From positions 62,001 to 126,000 of the forward strand of contig NZ_MINN01000150.1 of the NCBI RefSeq assembly GCF_001877785.1: DNA of 64,000 nt, in the 5' to 3' direction. Every line of letters starts with the position of its first letter. The stretch's first letter is position 1. The DNA comes from Rossellomorea aquimaris. GTDB lineage: Bacteria > Bacillota > Bacilli > Bacillales > Bacillaceae_B. Under the pieces are notes generated by a model. It saw nothing but the letters and a program-made list of their open reading frames with translations, had not been told where the DNA came from and did no database searches. A program made the translations under genes and the position numbers. Positions 1-7,709 of this stretch are shown piece after piece.

Positions 1-314
1 CCTGGCTCATTGCTGCTCCTCCGCCGAATGCCGCGGTGACTCCGACAGCTTCAAGGATTTCCTGTTCAGAGCATCCTTCATCGAGGCATCCTTTTGTGTG
101 GTAGATGATGCAGTATTCATCCTGTGAATAGAGGCTGATTCCAAGGGCGATCAGCTGCTTTTCTTTTTTAGAAAGGACACCCTCCCTGAAACAGTATTCA
201 GTGAACGTATTATAATGCTGTGCAAGCTCAGGCATTTTCTCAGTGAAGATCCCGAGTCCCATTTTATAGTCATGAAGTGCCGCTTCGGTTGTGTTTCTTG
301 GTTCCATTTGCATC
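1..314 (-). CDS. Carboxymuconolactone decarboxylase family protein (C-terminus cut by window edge)
   Basis: Translation of the minus strand from an ATG at 314 gives 104 residues before the window ends. The segment around residues 64-80 (EYC, then YH, then a second Cys) followed by a Ser-Glu-x-Glu-Ile helix is the typical AhpD/CMD fold signature, with C68 and H72 where these proteins carry their redox or catalytic residues. A GGAG lies 9 bases upstream of the ATG. Members of this family are small peroxidase-like or decarboxylase enzymes; the substrate cannot be read from the sequence. The gene stands alone, separated from metQ by a terminator. The end of the gene is outside the window. Confidence 0.8.
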
Positions 315-400
315 CTGTTCAACTCCATTTTCGATTTAGATTCATCGAAGATAGTATGAGCCAATCAGGAATGGTTTATGACTGAAATTTATTCATAAAA

Positions 401-427
401 GAAACCCGATGGAAGCATCGGGTTTCT
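401..427 (-). terminator. Rho-independent terminator after metQ
   Basis: A GC-containing hairpin (AAACCCGATG / CATCGGGTTT) with flanking A and T runs sits just beyond the metQ stop codon. It can work in both directions. Confidence 0.8.
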
Positions 428-433
428 TAAAAC

Positions 434-1261
434 TTATTCTTCTGAAACAGGAACAACCGCTCCGTCCCATTCTTTATTGATGAAGTCCTGGATTTTTTTC
501 GAACGCAGGGCTTTGACCAGTTCTTTCACTTCTTCTTTATCTTCGTCGCCTTTGTTGACAGTGATTACATTCACATATGGAGAATCAGTATCTTCGATTG
601 CAATTGAATCTTCAAGCGGCTTCAGTCCGGCATCGATGGCATAGTTGGAGTTGATGACCACGGCATCGCCTTCTTCATTTTCGTACATTTGAGGAAGCAT
701 GCCTGCTTCATATTCATAATCGAATTTCAGGTTTCTTGGGTTTTCCTCAATGTCTTCAATCTGAGCCTGAGTATTCTCCACTCCATCCTTCAATGTGATG
801 AGACCTTTCTTTTCCAATAAGCTCAGGATGCGTCCATGATCGGAAACAGAGTTACTCATCAAAATCGTTGCACCTTCCGGAAGATCTTCCAATGATTTAT
901 ACTTCTTGGAGTAAACTCCGATCGGCTCAATATGGATTCCGCCCGCATTGACGAAATCATAACCCTCATTATCCTTCATTTGAAGCTCCATGTAAGGGAT
1001 CGTCTGGAAATAGTTTGCATCAATATCGCCGTTATCAAGATCTTTGTTCGGCAGGATGTAATCCTGATACGTCTCGATTTGAAGGTCGATTCCCTTCTCT
1101 TCCAAAATCGGCTTTACCTGTTCAAGGATTTCAGCGTGCGGTACATTCGAGGCACCCACGACCAGTTCCTTTTCATCGCTTCCCGCTCCTGAATCATTAC
1201 CGCAAGCGGCCAATCCAAAAATACTTGCTGCTGCTACTGCTCCTGCTAACCATTTTTTCAT
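434..1261 (-). CDS. metQ: Methionine ABC transporter substrate-binding lipoprotein
   Basis: 275 residues of the NlpA/MetQ family. The N-terminus has two lysines, a hydrophobic stretch and a lipobox ending LAAC with the lipidated Cys at residue 20, so the mature protein is anchored to the outer face of the membrane. It captures D- or L-methionine and passes it to the MetP permease. It is the third gene of metN-metP-metQ, 14 bp after metP, in the same order as B. subtilis yusC-yusB-yusA, and should be controlled by the SAM riboswitch upstream of metN. Confidence 0.95.
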   Translation of the reverse strand: MKKWLAGAVAAASIFGLAACGNDSGAGSDEKELVVGASNVPHAEILEQVKPILEEKGIDLQIETYQDYILPNKDLDNGDIDANYFQTIPYMELQMKDNEGYDFVNAGGIHIEPIGVYSKKYKSLEDLPEGATILMSNSVSDHGRILSLLEKKGLITLKDGVENTQAQIEDIEENPRNLKFDYEYEAGMLPQMYENEEGDAVVINSNYAIDAGLKPLEDSIAIEDTDSPYVNVITVNKGDEDKEEVKELVKALRSKKIQDFINKEWDGAVVPVSEE

Positions 1262-1275
1262 GTTGTTCTCTCCTT

Positions 1276-1944
1276 TTAGCGTTTATCTAATTTTTTTGTA
1301 AAGAAATCTCCAATGAATTGAATCCCGAACACGATCACCAGGATCATGATGGTCGATGCCAGCGTGACATCATCCCTGCTGCGCTGGAAGCCGTCCAGAT
1401 AGGCAAGGTTGCCAAGTCCGCCTGCCCCGATGACCCCTGCCATAGCGGTATATCCGACAAGGGCGATGGCCGTCACCGTAATACCGGAAATGAGTGCCGG
1501 CATCGATTCGGGTATCAGGACTTTCAGAATGATTGTACTTGTCTTTGCACCCATTGCCTTTGCTGCTTCAATTACGCCTTTGTTTACTTCCCTCAGGGCG
1601 ATTTCAACCATTCTTGCGTAAAACGGGGCTGCCCCGATTATGAGCGCCGGCAGGGCTGCGTTCGCTCCGCGGATGGTATCAAGCAGGAACTTCGTGAACG
1701 GGATCAACAAGACGATCAAGATGATGAACGGGATCGACCTGAATACATTCACGACCGCACTTGTAACCGTATAGGTGAGCTTGTTTTCCCACAGATTTTC
1801 TTTTGAAGTCAAAAATAAAAGAATCCCAAGTATGATGCCTAATACGAAGGTAATAAGTACCGAAACCCCTGTCATATAAAGGGTTTCCAGTGTTGCTTCC
1901 CAAAGCTTTTCCCAATCGACATTCGGAAAGACCGTTTCGATCAT
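1276..1944 (-). CDS. metP: Methionine ABC transporter permease
   Basis: 222 residues with about five hydrophobic segments and the permease EAA loop (EAAKAMGA, around residue 127), the site that contacts the ATPase. It forms the membrane channel for methionine uptake. The ATG overlaps the metN stop codon by 4 bp (ATGA), indicating translational coupling. Length and order match MetI/MetP of other Firmicutes. Confidence 0.95.
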   Translation of the reverse strand: MIETVFPNVDWEKLWEATLETLYMTGVSVLITFVLGIILGILLFLTSKENLWENKLTYTVTSAVVNVFRSIPFIILIVLLIPFTKFLLDTIRGANAALPALIIGAAPFYARMVEIALREVNKGVIEAAKAMGAKTSTIILKVLIPESMPALISGITVTAIALVGYTAMAGVIGAGGLGNLAYLDGFQRSRDDVTLASTIMILVIVFGIQFIGDFFTKKLDKR

Positions 1945-2963
1945 CCTGCCATCACCTCCACTTTCACCAGCTGGCTTTCGGCAAACGCGAGCGCTTCCTT
2001 AAGCTGGGATTCCTCTCCGTCCAGATGGACGAATAATGTGCCGTAAGCCCCTTTTTGTGTCTGTGATATCTGTCCCTGCAGAATATTCACTTCAAGGTCG
2101 AATTTTCTGATGAGCGAGGTGATCAGCGGCTGCCCGGTCGATTCACCCACGAAAGTGAATTTCAAAACCTTCCCAGTCGGATACTCTTTGATCAGCTGCT
2201 CGATCACTTCATCAGAATCCTGATCCTGCGATACTTCCTTCACAAACCGTTTTGTCACCTGCTGCTGCGGATTACGGAATACTTCGAGCACATCCCCTAG
2301 TTCGGCAACCTTCCCATTTTCCATGACGGCTACACGATGACAAATCTTTTTGATGACATGCATTTCATGCGTGATCAGGACGATGGTCAGTCCCAGGCGC
2401 TTGTTGATATCCACAAGCAGATCAAGAATGGAGTCGGTGGTCTGCGGATCAAGTGCCGAAGTAGCTTCATCACACAGAAGTACGCTCGGGTTGTTCGCAA
2501 GTGCCCTTGCGATGCCGACACGCTGTTTCTGCCCGCCGCTCAGTTGTGCAGGGTACGCATCCCCTCTTCCTTCAAGTCCGACAAGCGTCAGCAGTTCGTT
2601 TGCCCTTTTAATTCTTTCCTTCTTCGGAACCCCTGCTATCTCCAGGGGAAATTGAATATTATCAATGACAGTCCGTGACCACAGCAGATTGAAATGCTGA
2701 AATATCATTCCGATCGACTGCCTTGCTTCCCTGAGCTTTTTACCTTTTATCGTAGATACTGCCTGGCCGCCTACATTGATAGTCCCTTCTGTCGGTACCT
2801 CGAGGCCATTCAGCATCCGGATCAGCGTACTTTTTCCGGCACCGCTGTAGCCGATCACCCCGAATATTTCACCTTCCTTAACAGAAAGGTTAACTCCGTT
2901 CACTGCTGAAATCGGTCCTGCTTTTGATTGATATATTTTCTTCACGTCTGAGATGGTAATCAT
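1941..2963 (-). CDS. metN: Methionine ABC transporter ATP-binding protein
   Basis: 340 residues from the ATG at 2963, preceded by AAGGTG. A longer open frame runs upstream to 3056, but that part overlaps the riboswitch terminator and is not expected to be coding. Walker A (GYSGAGKST, about residues 38-46), the ABC signature LSGGQ, Walker B (LLCDEATSALD) and the H-loop are all present. The last roughly 75 residues form the NIL/ACT-like regulatory domain that in MetN binds methionine and inhibits transport. First gene of the metNPQ operon. Confidence 0.95.
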   Translation of the reverse strand: MITISDVKKIYQSKAGPISAVNGVNLSVKEGEIFGVIGYSGAGKSTLIRMLNGLEVPTEGTINVGGQAVSTIKGKKLREARQSIGMIFQHFNLLWSRTVIDNIQFPLEIAGVPKKERIKRANELLTLVGLEGRGDAYPAQLSGGQKQRVGIARALANNPSVLLCDEATSALDPQTTDSILDLLVDINKRLGLTIVLITHEMHVIKKICHRVAVMENGKVAELGDVLEVFRNPQQQVTKRFVKEVSQDQDSDEVIEQLIKEYPTGKVLKFTFVGESTGQPLITSLIRKFDLEVNILQGQISQTQKGAYGTLFVHLDGEESQLKEALAFAESQLVKVEVMAG

Positions 2964-3057
2964 GATGTCGGTCACCTTCCTTCTATTAAGTAAAACAATC
3001 GTTCTAATAAGAATTAACACTCCTATTAAGCGTGCACCCCTTGTGAAAAAGGGCAAT

Positions 3058-3088
3058 AAAAAAACCTTCCCGCTGATAAGCAGAAAGG
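3058..3088 (-). terminator. Expression-platform terminator of the SAM riboswitch
   Basis: On the minus strand, CCTTTCTGC-TTATCA-GCGGGAAGG is followed by seven Ts, between the riboswitch aptamer and metN. It is the terminator that forms when SAM is bound, stopping transcription before metN. Confidence 0.85.
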
Positions 3089-3110
3089 CATAATCAAATG
3101 ACTATCCTTC

Positions 3111-3217
3111 CTCTTATCTGTCAAAGCATCTGCTTTGAGTGAATTGGCACCATTTCAATTTGCATTGACGGTTGCCGGGCTTCATAGGGCACTTCCCTCC
3201 ACCACTCTTAATAAGAG
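3111..3217 (-). promoter_or_regulatory. SAM (S-box) riboswitch upstream of metNPQ
   Basis: Reading the minus strand: P1 5' strand CTCTTATTAAGAG, then GGTGGAGGGAA-TGCCC, ATGAAGCCCGGCAACC, a GGTGCCAATTC segment and the closing AGATAAGAG. These are the invariant blocks of the S-box aptamer, in the right order and spacing. Binding of S-adenosylmethionine is known to favour the downstream terminator, so metNPQ should be expressed when methionine/SAM is low. Confidence 0.95.
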
Positions 3218-3334
3218 TAAGTCAAATATATTAAGTTAAAGATTTAAAAGTCTCAGAAAATTCATTACAAAAGTGATTCTATCATCACATTTAAGGGGGT
3301 GTCAATTATTTTTTTCAGAAGATTACATTTTTCA

Positions 3335-3688
3335 TTATATTTCCACAGTTTCTTTTACAACCGGTCTTGTCAGCCATAATACAGATTCGATGAAAAGGAG
3401 CTGCCGGTATCCTCCCTTTATATCCAGTTGATTATTTTCAACCATTCGTGATAATAGCTCCTCTCCTTCCAGCAGGCATGCGATCATGTCTTCATTCCCT
3501 TGAATCACGAACTGGGGGTCATGTGCCATTGGGTCTTCCACGATCTTACACTCCTTATTTGAAAGGGAAATGGTGTAACGCTGATCTTCACATTGAAAAT
3601 CCAGGATGAATGGATTTGATGGAAATAAAAGCTGCAGATGGTACTTCGAACGGCATTGTTCAATTAGAGTTTCTAAGTGATTTATCAT
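3335..3688 (-). CDS. yusD: SCP2 sterol-carrier-domain protein, YusD-like
   Basis: 117 residues from an ATG at 3688 preceded by GGGAGG; the open frame extends further upstream without a good start. The pattern (a hydrophobic strand followed by xDPQFVIQGN and a LLEGEE helix) fits the SCP2-like family, small lipid-binding domains. It occupies the same position next to metN as B. subtilis yusD. Its ligand is unknown. A gap of about 240 bp separates it from yusE upstream, so it may have its own promoter. Confidence 0.75.
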   Translation of the reverse strand: MINHLETLIEQCRSKYHLQLLFPSNPFILDFQCEDQRYTISLSNKECKIVEDPMAHDPQFVIQGNEDMIACLLEGEELLSRMVENNQLDIKGGYRQLLFIESVLWLTRPVVKETVEI

Positions 3689-3932
3689 ACATACCCTCCC
3701 GCGAATCTTCTTACTAATACATTCTACTTCTGGGTATTTTATCCTCTCGCAGTCGCTCGACATGATTCAGAAGGAATGTCGCATTCTTGTCGAAATACAC
3801 AGTTTTGAATATTCAGAATATAAATTCCGAGCAATTTCTCTAAAAATTTCCCAAGAAATATGTCCTTGTTTGTAGAAAGGTTTTCTTCGCGTGATCGTAC
3901 TTTATTCTAATAAAAGCCATAGAAAAAGACCT

Positions 3933-4256
3933 TTATATTGTAAAGGTCTCAACTTTCTTCATCATTTCGTATATATATGGGACTGATTGAAAGGCATAAA
4001 CCCTTTCAACTTCCTTCGAATTCTTATATAGGAGCAGACAAGGAACACTTTCGATGGACTGCTCTTCTGCAAACTTCGGTAAGTAATTCAAATTGACTTT
4101 TTCAAAATGAAAGGAATGGGGAAGATTTTCTACGATATCCAGCATTCTCCCGGCTACCTGGCATGTCCCGCACATCGGGGTGTATAGATACACGGCGGCC
4201 AGTTCATATGTGTTGATTGCATCGTGCAGCGCTTTTTCATTACTTACCTCGTTCAA
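3933..4256 (-). CDS. yusE: Thioredoxin-family protein, YusE-like
   Basis: 107 residues with a CGTC active-site motif (residues 29-32) in a thioredoxin fold and the cis-proline motif ESVPCLLLY. Such proteins carry out thiol-disulfide exchange in the cytoplasm; the physiological partner is not known. Translation appears to start at TTG (4256), as no ATG with a better ribosome binding site is available. It begins 2 bp after yusF ends, so the two are co-transcribed. Confidence 0.85.
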   Translation of the reverse strand: MNEVSNEKALHDAINTYELAAVYLYTPMCGTCQVAGRMLDIVENLPHSFHFEKVNLNYLPKFAEEQSIESVPCLLLYKNSKEVERVYAFQSVPYIYEMMKKVETFTI

Positions 4257-4257
4257 C

Positions 4258-4620
4258 TTAACTCATCCTTTTTTCCAAATATTCCGTGTGTACATCGATA
4301 TTGGCACCGACCAGGACAGATGCAAGATGATACTCGGGTGCAGATGCCACTTCTTTATACATCCTATCGATATATAAGTGTTCTGCCTCCGGGAATTCAC
4401 GCTTGAATTGTTTCCTCAGCTTTTCTCCTGCATGATCGGCATCTACCAGTATATAAACATCTCTCTGTTCAAGCGAATCAATCAGTTCGTCCATTTTTGC
4501 GATGCTGATGGTCCCATTTGTACAGATTATTTCAATCGGTTCTTTTATGATCACTTCGACTTTTCGTTTATCTGTGGTACCTTCGACGATAATTACTTTT
4601 TCATCACCAATTTCAAACAT
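4258..4620 (-). CDS. yusF: Toprim-domain protein, YusF-like
   Basis: 120 residues from an ATG at 4620 that has AAGGTG six bases upstream; in-frame starts at 4626 and 4629 lie too close to that site. The pattern is Toprim-like: an early VEGTTDK with a conserved Glu, and a VDADHAGEKLRKQF segment with the DxD metal-binding pair. Related small Toprim proteins include ribonuclease M5; this one has the B. subtilis yusF position and unknown function. Operon with yusE. Confidence 0.8.
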   Translation of the reverse strand: MFEIGDEKVIIVEGTTDKRKVEVIIKEPIEIICTNGTISIAKMDELIDSLEQRDVYILVDADHAGEKLRKQFKREFPEAEHLYIDRMYKEVASAPEYHLASVLVGANIDVHTEYLEKRMS

Positions 4621-4752
4621 TGTCATCACCTTATCTTTCAGAAAATAAGATTAGGATAGTATATTCAATTATTTAGAGATGATGTCCACTACTTACTCAT
4701 ATCTTCTCATTTTTTTCAGGAAATAGAAAGAAAAAAGGCTAGTTTAAACCCC

Positions 4753-4894
4753 GCTGTTGATATCCGTGCTAGACTTCGCTTTCCGCGGGTAGCCTGTGAG
4801 CCTCCGCGGGTAGCCTGTGAGCCTCATCGGCAAGCCTGCGGGGTCTCCCTTTTCCAGCTGCAGGAGTCTTCGTCTTGCACTCCAATCAACAGCT
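4753..4894 (+). repeat. Dispersed repeat copy A (core only, with an internal 21-bp duplication)
   Basis: Starts GCTGTTGATATCCGTGC and ends TGCACTCCAATCAACAGC, so the ends form an imperfect inverted repeat. It is the short form of the family: it lacks the inner hairpin module of copies B-D. The 21 bases at 4783-4803 are repeated exactly at 4804-4824. It fills most of the 400-bp gap between yusF and yusG. No open reading frame fits. Confidence 0.85.
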
Positions 4895-5028
4895 GGAACC
4901 GGCTTATACATATTTTTACTAACTAAGCAATTGAGACAGCATCTTTGAATTATATTTACATACCTTGAATCATCTTTATAATAGGCAAAAGGGTGCCGGC
5001 TGTCAGTCCTGCACCCTTTTTGGCAATA

Positions 5029-5265
5029 TTAACACCAGCCGCCTTCATCGCAGTCCGTATAACGTGTATCGGACCCTTCAGTGGCGGTGTAGCTTTGAAA
5101 AATTTTATTTTCTTTGGCTTCAAAATTAGGTTCCATGGAGATTCCGTCAAGCGGCACAGCCATACTGCCGATCGACTGATTATCAAGGTACAATTCCAAC
5201 TTTCCATTCTTTAACTTTCCGGTCACACGGTCGGTGACATCGAGTTTCTTCGGTTCCAGCGTCAT
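5029..5265 (-). CDS. yusG: YusG-like small protein (DUF2553)
   Basis: 78 residues from the ATG at 5265, with an AAAGGATG just upstream. It has the conserved LDVTDRVTGKLKNG start and a YTDCDEGGWC C-terminus, which I recall from YusG of Bacillus. The frame stays open upstream but without a plausible start. No catalytic motif is visible and the function is unknown. Position between yusF and gcvH matches B. subtilis. Confidence 0.8.
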   Translation of the reverse strand: MTLEPKKLDVTDRVTGKLKNGKLELYLDNQSIGSMAVPLDGISMEPNFEAKENKIFQSYTATEGSDTRYTDCDEGGWC

Positions 5266-5356
5266 AAGGGTCATCCTTTCCATATTGGTATCTAACGTTA
5301 GAATGCCCCAAATAAAAAACAAAACACCTTGAGAATTCACTCAAGGTGTCCGCGGA

Positions 5357-5740
5357 TTAACCTTCGTTAATCATTTCATCATATTGTTCTGCAGTCATAA
5401 GCTTGTCCACTTCACCGGCATCAGCAGGTTCAATGACGATCATCCAAGCTTTTTCGTAAGGGGACTCGTTCACGAATTCAGGGCTGTCAGCAAGTTCTTC
5501 GTTCACTTCCACGACTTTACCTGAAACCGGAGCATACAGTTCAGAAACAGTCTTAACGGACTCAACGCTTCCGAAAGGTTCTGAAGCGGTTACTTCGTCT
5601 CCAACTTCCGGCAGTTCAACGAATACGATGTCGCCAAGTTCGGATTGTGCAAATGCTGTAATTCCAATTCGTACTTTTTCCCCTTCTGTTTTGACCCATT
5701 CATGTTCTTCTGAATATCGAAGATCTTTCGGTGTACTCAT
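5357..5740 (-). CDS. gcvH: Glycine cleavage system H protein
   Basis: 127 residues starting at ATG 5740 behind GGAGGG. The lipoyl-domain signature is present: [15 protein letters not shown] followed by [15 protein letters not shown], in which the lysine of SVKTVS (about residue 63) is lipoylated. GcvH shuttles the aminomethyl group between the P, T and L proteins; in Bacillus it is also the platform from which octanoyl/lipoyl groups are passed on. The other gcv genes are elsewhere, as is usual in Bacillus. Confidence 0.97.
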   Translation of the reverse strand: MSTPKDLRYSEEHEWVKTEGEKVRIGITAFAQSELGDIVFVELPEVGDEVTASEPFGSVESVKTVSELYAPVSGKVVEVNEELADSPEFVNESPYEKAWMIVIEPADAGEVDKLMTAEQYDEMINEG

Positions 5741-5876
5741 TTCAAATCCCTCCAAATCCTTGTTATACAACCTAATATTGACACACTTTTAAATGAAAAA
5801 GCAAGAAAACAAAAAGTTTCCCATAAAACTTTTTATACACTGTTACAGAACCTTCCAACTCCGTCCTGACAGGGAT

Positions 5877-6233
5877 CTATTTCCATGTTTCTTCAAATGT
5901 TTCTTCCTTGAATCCAACAGTCACTTTCGAGCCGTCAGTCGTGATCGGACGTTTGATGAGCATCCCGTCTGAAGACAGGATCTCAAGCAGTTCATCGTCG
6001 GAAGCAGTATTCACTTTATCCTTCAATCCAAGCTCACGATATTTTTTCCCGCTTGTATTAAAGAACTTTTTCAACGGCATGCCGCTTTTTTCGTAAAGGC
6101 TTTTAAGTTCTTCCTTGGACGGGGGATTTTCAACGATATGTATTTCATTAAAGTCAGCGTTATTGTCTTCAAGCCATTTCTTGGCTTTGCGGCATGTACC
6201 GCATTTTGGATATGAGTAAAATGACAATGACAT
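5877..6233 (-). CDS. yusI: ArsC/Spx-family thioredoxin-fold protein, YusI-like
   Basis: 118 residues from ATG 6233, preceded by AAAGGTGG. The N-terminal YPKCGTCRKAKKWL gives a CxxC at residues 10-13 and the later LIKRPITTDG is the Spx/ArsC RPI motif. It is likely a thiol-redox or regulatory protein of the Spx/MgsR type; it lacks evidence for arsenate reduction beyond the family. Position after gcvH is as in B. subtilis. Confidence 0.85.
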   Translation of the reverse strand: MSLSFYSYPKCGTCRKAKKWLEDNNADFNEIHIVENPPSKEELKSLYEKSGMPLKKFFNTSGKKYRELGLKDKVNTASDDELLEILSSDGMLIKRPITTDGSKVTVGFKEETFEETWK

Positions 6234-6290
6234 ATTACCACCACCTTTCGATTTTGCCCGGTTTTCTTCTGCTGAAACCATATAGATTGC

Positions 6291-6314
6291 CTTCCATCAT
6301 CTCACGACGGAAGG
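6291..6314 (-). terminator. Hairpin after the arsR-SDR operon
   Basis: GCCTTCC and GGAAGGC flank a 10-base loop. The T run is weak, so termination is probable, not certain. Confidence 0.5.
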
Positions 6315-6376
6315 CTGCTTCTCTCCACTAGACTACATTCGACAGACTTCGTTATTTTCCTTCTTTTGCAGGAGGT

Positions 6377-6679
6377 TTATTCGCAATGATTTTCAATTGT
6401 CCCGACGAGCTCTTTAAGCAGTGCAGCCGCATGATCAAGCTCAAGCGAATAGAAGCGCTGAGTTCCTTTCTGCTCCAGGGACACAAGCTTTTGATCTCTC
6501 AGTATCTTTAAGTGATGCGAGACAGCTGGCCTTGAAAGTGTGAGATGCTCAGTGATTTCGTTGACAGTCAGAGGTTCCTTTTCGGCGAGGAGGACAATGA
6601 TATCCTGCCTGTAAGAGTCGCTTAATGCTTGAAATAAAGGTGTGCAAGCACGAAATATTTCAATGGATTTTTGCCCCAT
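6377..6679 (-). CDS. ArsR-family helix-turn-helix repressor
   Basis: 100 residues with the winged-helix pattern of ArsR/SmtB proteins: LLAEKEPLTVNEITEHL, LSRPAVSHHLKILRDQKLVS and a QRFYSLE wing. No metal-binding ELCVCDL-type Cys motif is visible, so it probably senses something other than metal. It follows the dehydrogenase gene by 32 bp on the same strand. A palindrome upstream of the pair (7520-7545) is a likely operator, making the pair self-regulated. I start at ATG 6679; a GTG at 6688 is possible. Confidence 0.88.
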   Translation of the reverse strand: MGQKSIEIFRACTPLFQALSDSYRQDIIVLLAEKEPLTVNEITEHLTLSRPAVSHHLKILRDQKLVSLEQKGTQRFYSLELDHAAALLKELVGTIENHCE

Positions 6680-6711
6680 AATGTTCACCCTTCTCTTTCT
6701 TTCAGCTATTA

Positions 6712-7494
6712 TTATATCCGTTCCTGGACTTTGCGCACAATCTTAGTGACCATCCTGCGCGGGAGGAACCGTATGGACCCTGCAAGCAATCTATTCTTCA
6801 CTCCCGGTATGATGACAACCTTCTTTTGATTAATCATTTGCTTATATGCTTCGTCCACAACTTCCTCAACAGTCATGACGCCTGATTGGAAAAGTTTCGA
6901 TTCCTGAAGGTCGGCTGCCTCTTTAAACCCTGTAGAGGTTGCACCGGGACATAGGGCCATAACTTCTACTCCGTGAGACTCCCATTCATTTGCCAGAGCC
7001 TCAGAGAATGAAAGGACGTAAGCCTTGGTTGCATAATAGACAGCCATTAATGGTCCCGGCTGGAAAGCTGCAGTGGAAGCGACGTTCAGGATCTGTCCTT
7101 GTTTCCGTTTCACCATTTCTTTGCCAAAATACTTACTGAGCTCAGTAAGAGCGGTTATATTTACTTGTATCATATCGACTTCTTTCCTGATTTCTGTCTG
7201 TTCAAATTCGCCGAACAAGCCGAAACCGGCATTGTTGATGAGAGTGTGGACTTCAATGCCTTTCGCAGTAACCTGCTCGTATATAGATTTTGAAGCCCTT
7301 GGGGCCGCTAAGTCACCCTCAATGACATGTGCCTTAACGCTGTATTTCCCTTCTAATTCCTCTGCAAGTGAAAGAAGCTTATCCTTACTGCGGGCAACAA
7401 GAACAAGATCATGTCCGTCTCCAGCAAATTTGTGACTGAAGGAAAGACCTATCCCGCTTGATGCCCCAGTGATCAGAACTGTTTTGTTGTTCAT
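6712..7494 (-). CDS. Short-chain dehydrogenase/reductase
   Basis: 260 residues with the classical SDR layout: TGASSGIG nucleotide-binding motif at residues 9-16, NNAG at about 87-90, a catalytic Ser in ASTAAFQ and YYATK with the Tyr/Lys pair. An arginine soon after the glycine motif (ARSKDK) suggests NADP(H). The C-terminus has basic and hydrophobic stretches, as in YqjQ-type enzymes that act on lipids or ketones. Substrate unknown; sitting between the arsR gene and the fad operon suggests acyl or ketone substrates. Confidence 0.9.
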   Translation of the reverse strand: MNNKTVLITGASSGIGLSFSHKFAGDGHDLVLVARSKDKLLSLAEELEGKYSVKAHVIEGDLAAPRASKSIYEQVTAKGIEVHTLINNAGFGLFGEFEQTEIRKEVDMIQVNITALTELSKYFGKEMVKRKQGQILNVASTAAFQPGPLMAVYYATKAYVLSFSEALANEWESHGVEVMALCPGATSTGFKEAADLQESKLFQSGVMTVEEVVDEAYKQMINQKKVVIIPGVKNRLLAGSIRFLPRRMVTKIVRKVQERI

Positions 7495-7519
7495 TTATAT
7501 TAACCGCCTTTCGTCTTTA

Positions 7520-7545
7520 TGTTTAAACACTTAAACGTTTAAACA
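7520..7545 (-). promoter_or_regulatory. Inverted repeat, probable operator of the ArsR-type repressor
   Basis: TGTTTAAAC and GTTTAAACA form a perfect inverted repeat around an 8-base centre, 26 bp upstream of the dehydrogenase start. ArsR-family operators are inverted repeats of this size. The half-site TTAAACGTTTAA also forms a palindrome that recurs upstream of fadN (13618-13631). Confidence 0.6.
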
Positions 7546-7651
7546 TATAATAATTATTATTCAGCGTTATGTCAAGACAATAGGTAAGCGGCATTTACTC
7601 CAGCTGCAATATTGAGGTTTACTAACTTCCTTACCAAAATTAAACCCAAAA

Positions 7652-7687
7652 CAAAAAACAGACCCCCAACTAAATAAGAGGTCCGTT
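7652..7687 (-). terminator. Terminator of the fadNAE operon
   Basis: On the minus strand AACGGACCTC and GGGGTCTGTT pair over ten positions (two G-U) and are followed by six Ts. It lies just past the fadE stop codon. Confidence 0.7.
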
Positions 7688-7709
7688 CCTTTCACCAACC
7701 ATTCACTTA

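Noticed and set aside
2964..3056. Upstream extension of metN
   Set aside because: It reaches to the edge of the riboswitch terminator and lacks likeness to MetN; ATG 2963 has the better binding site.
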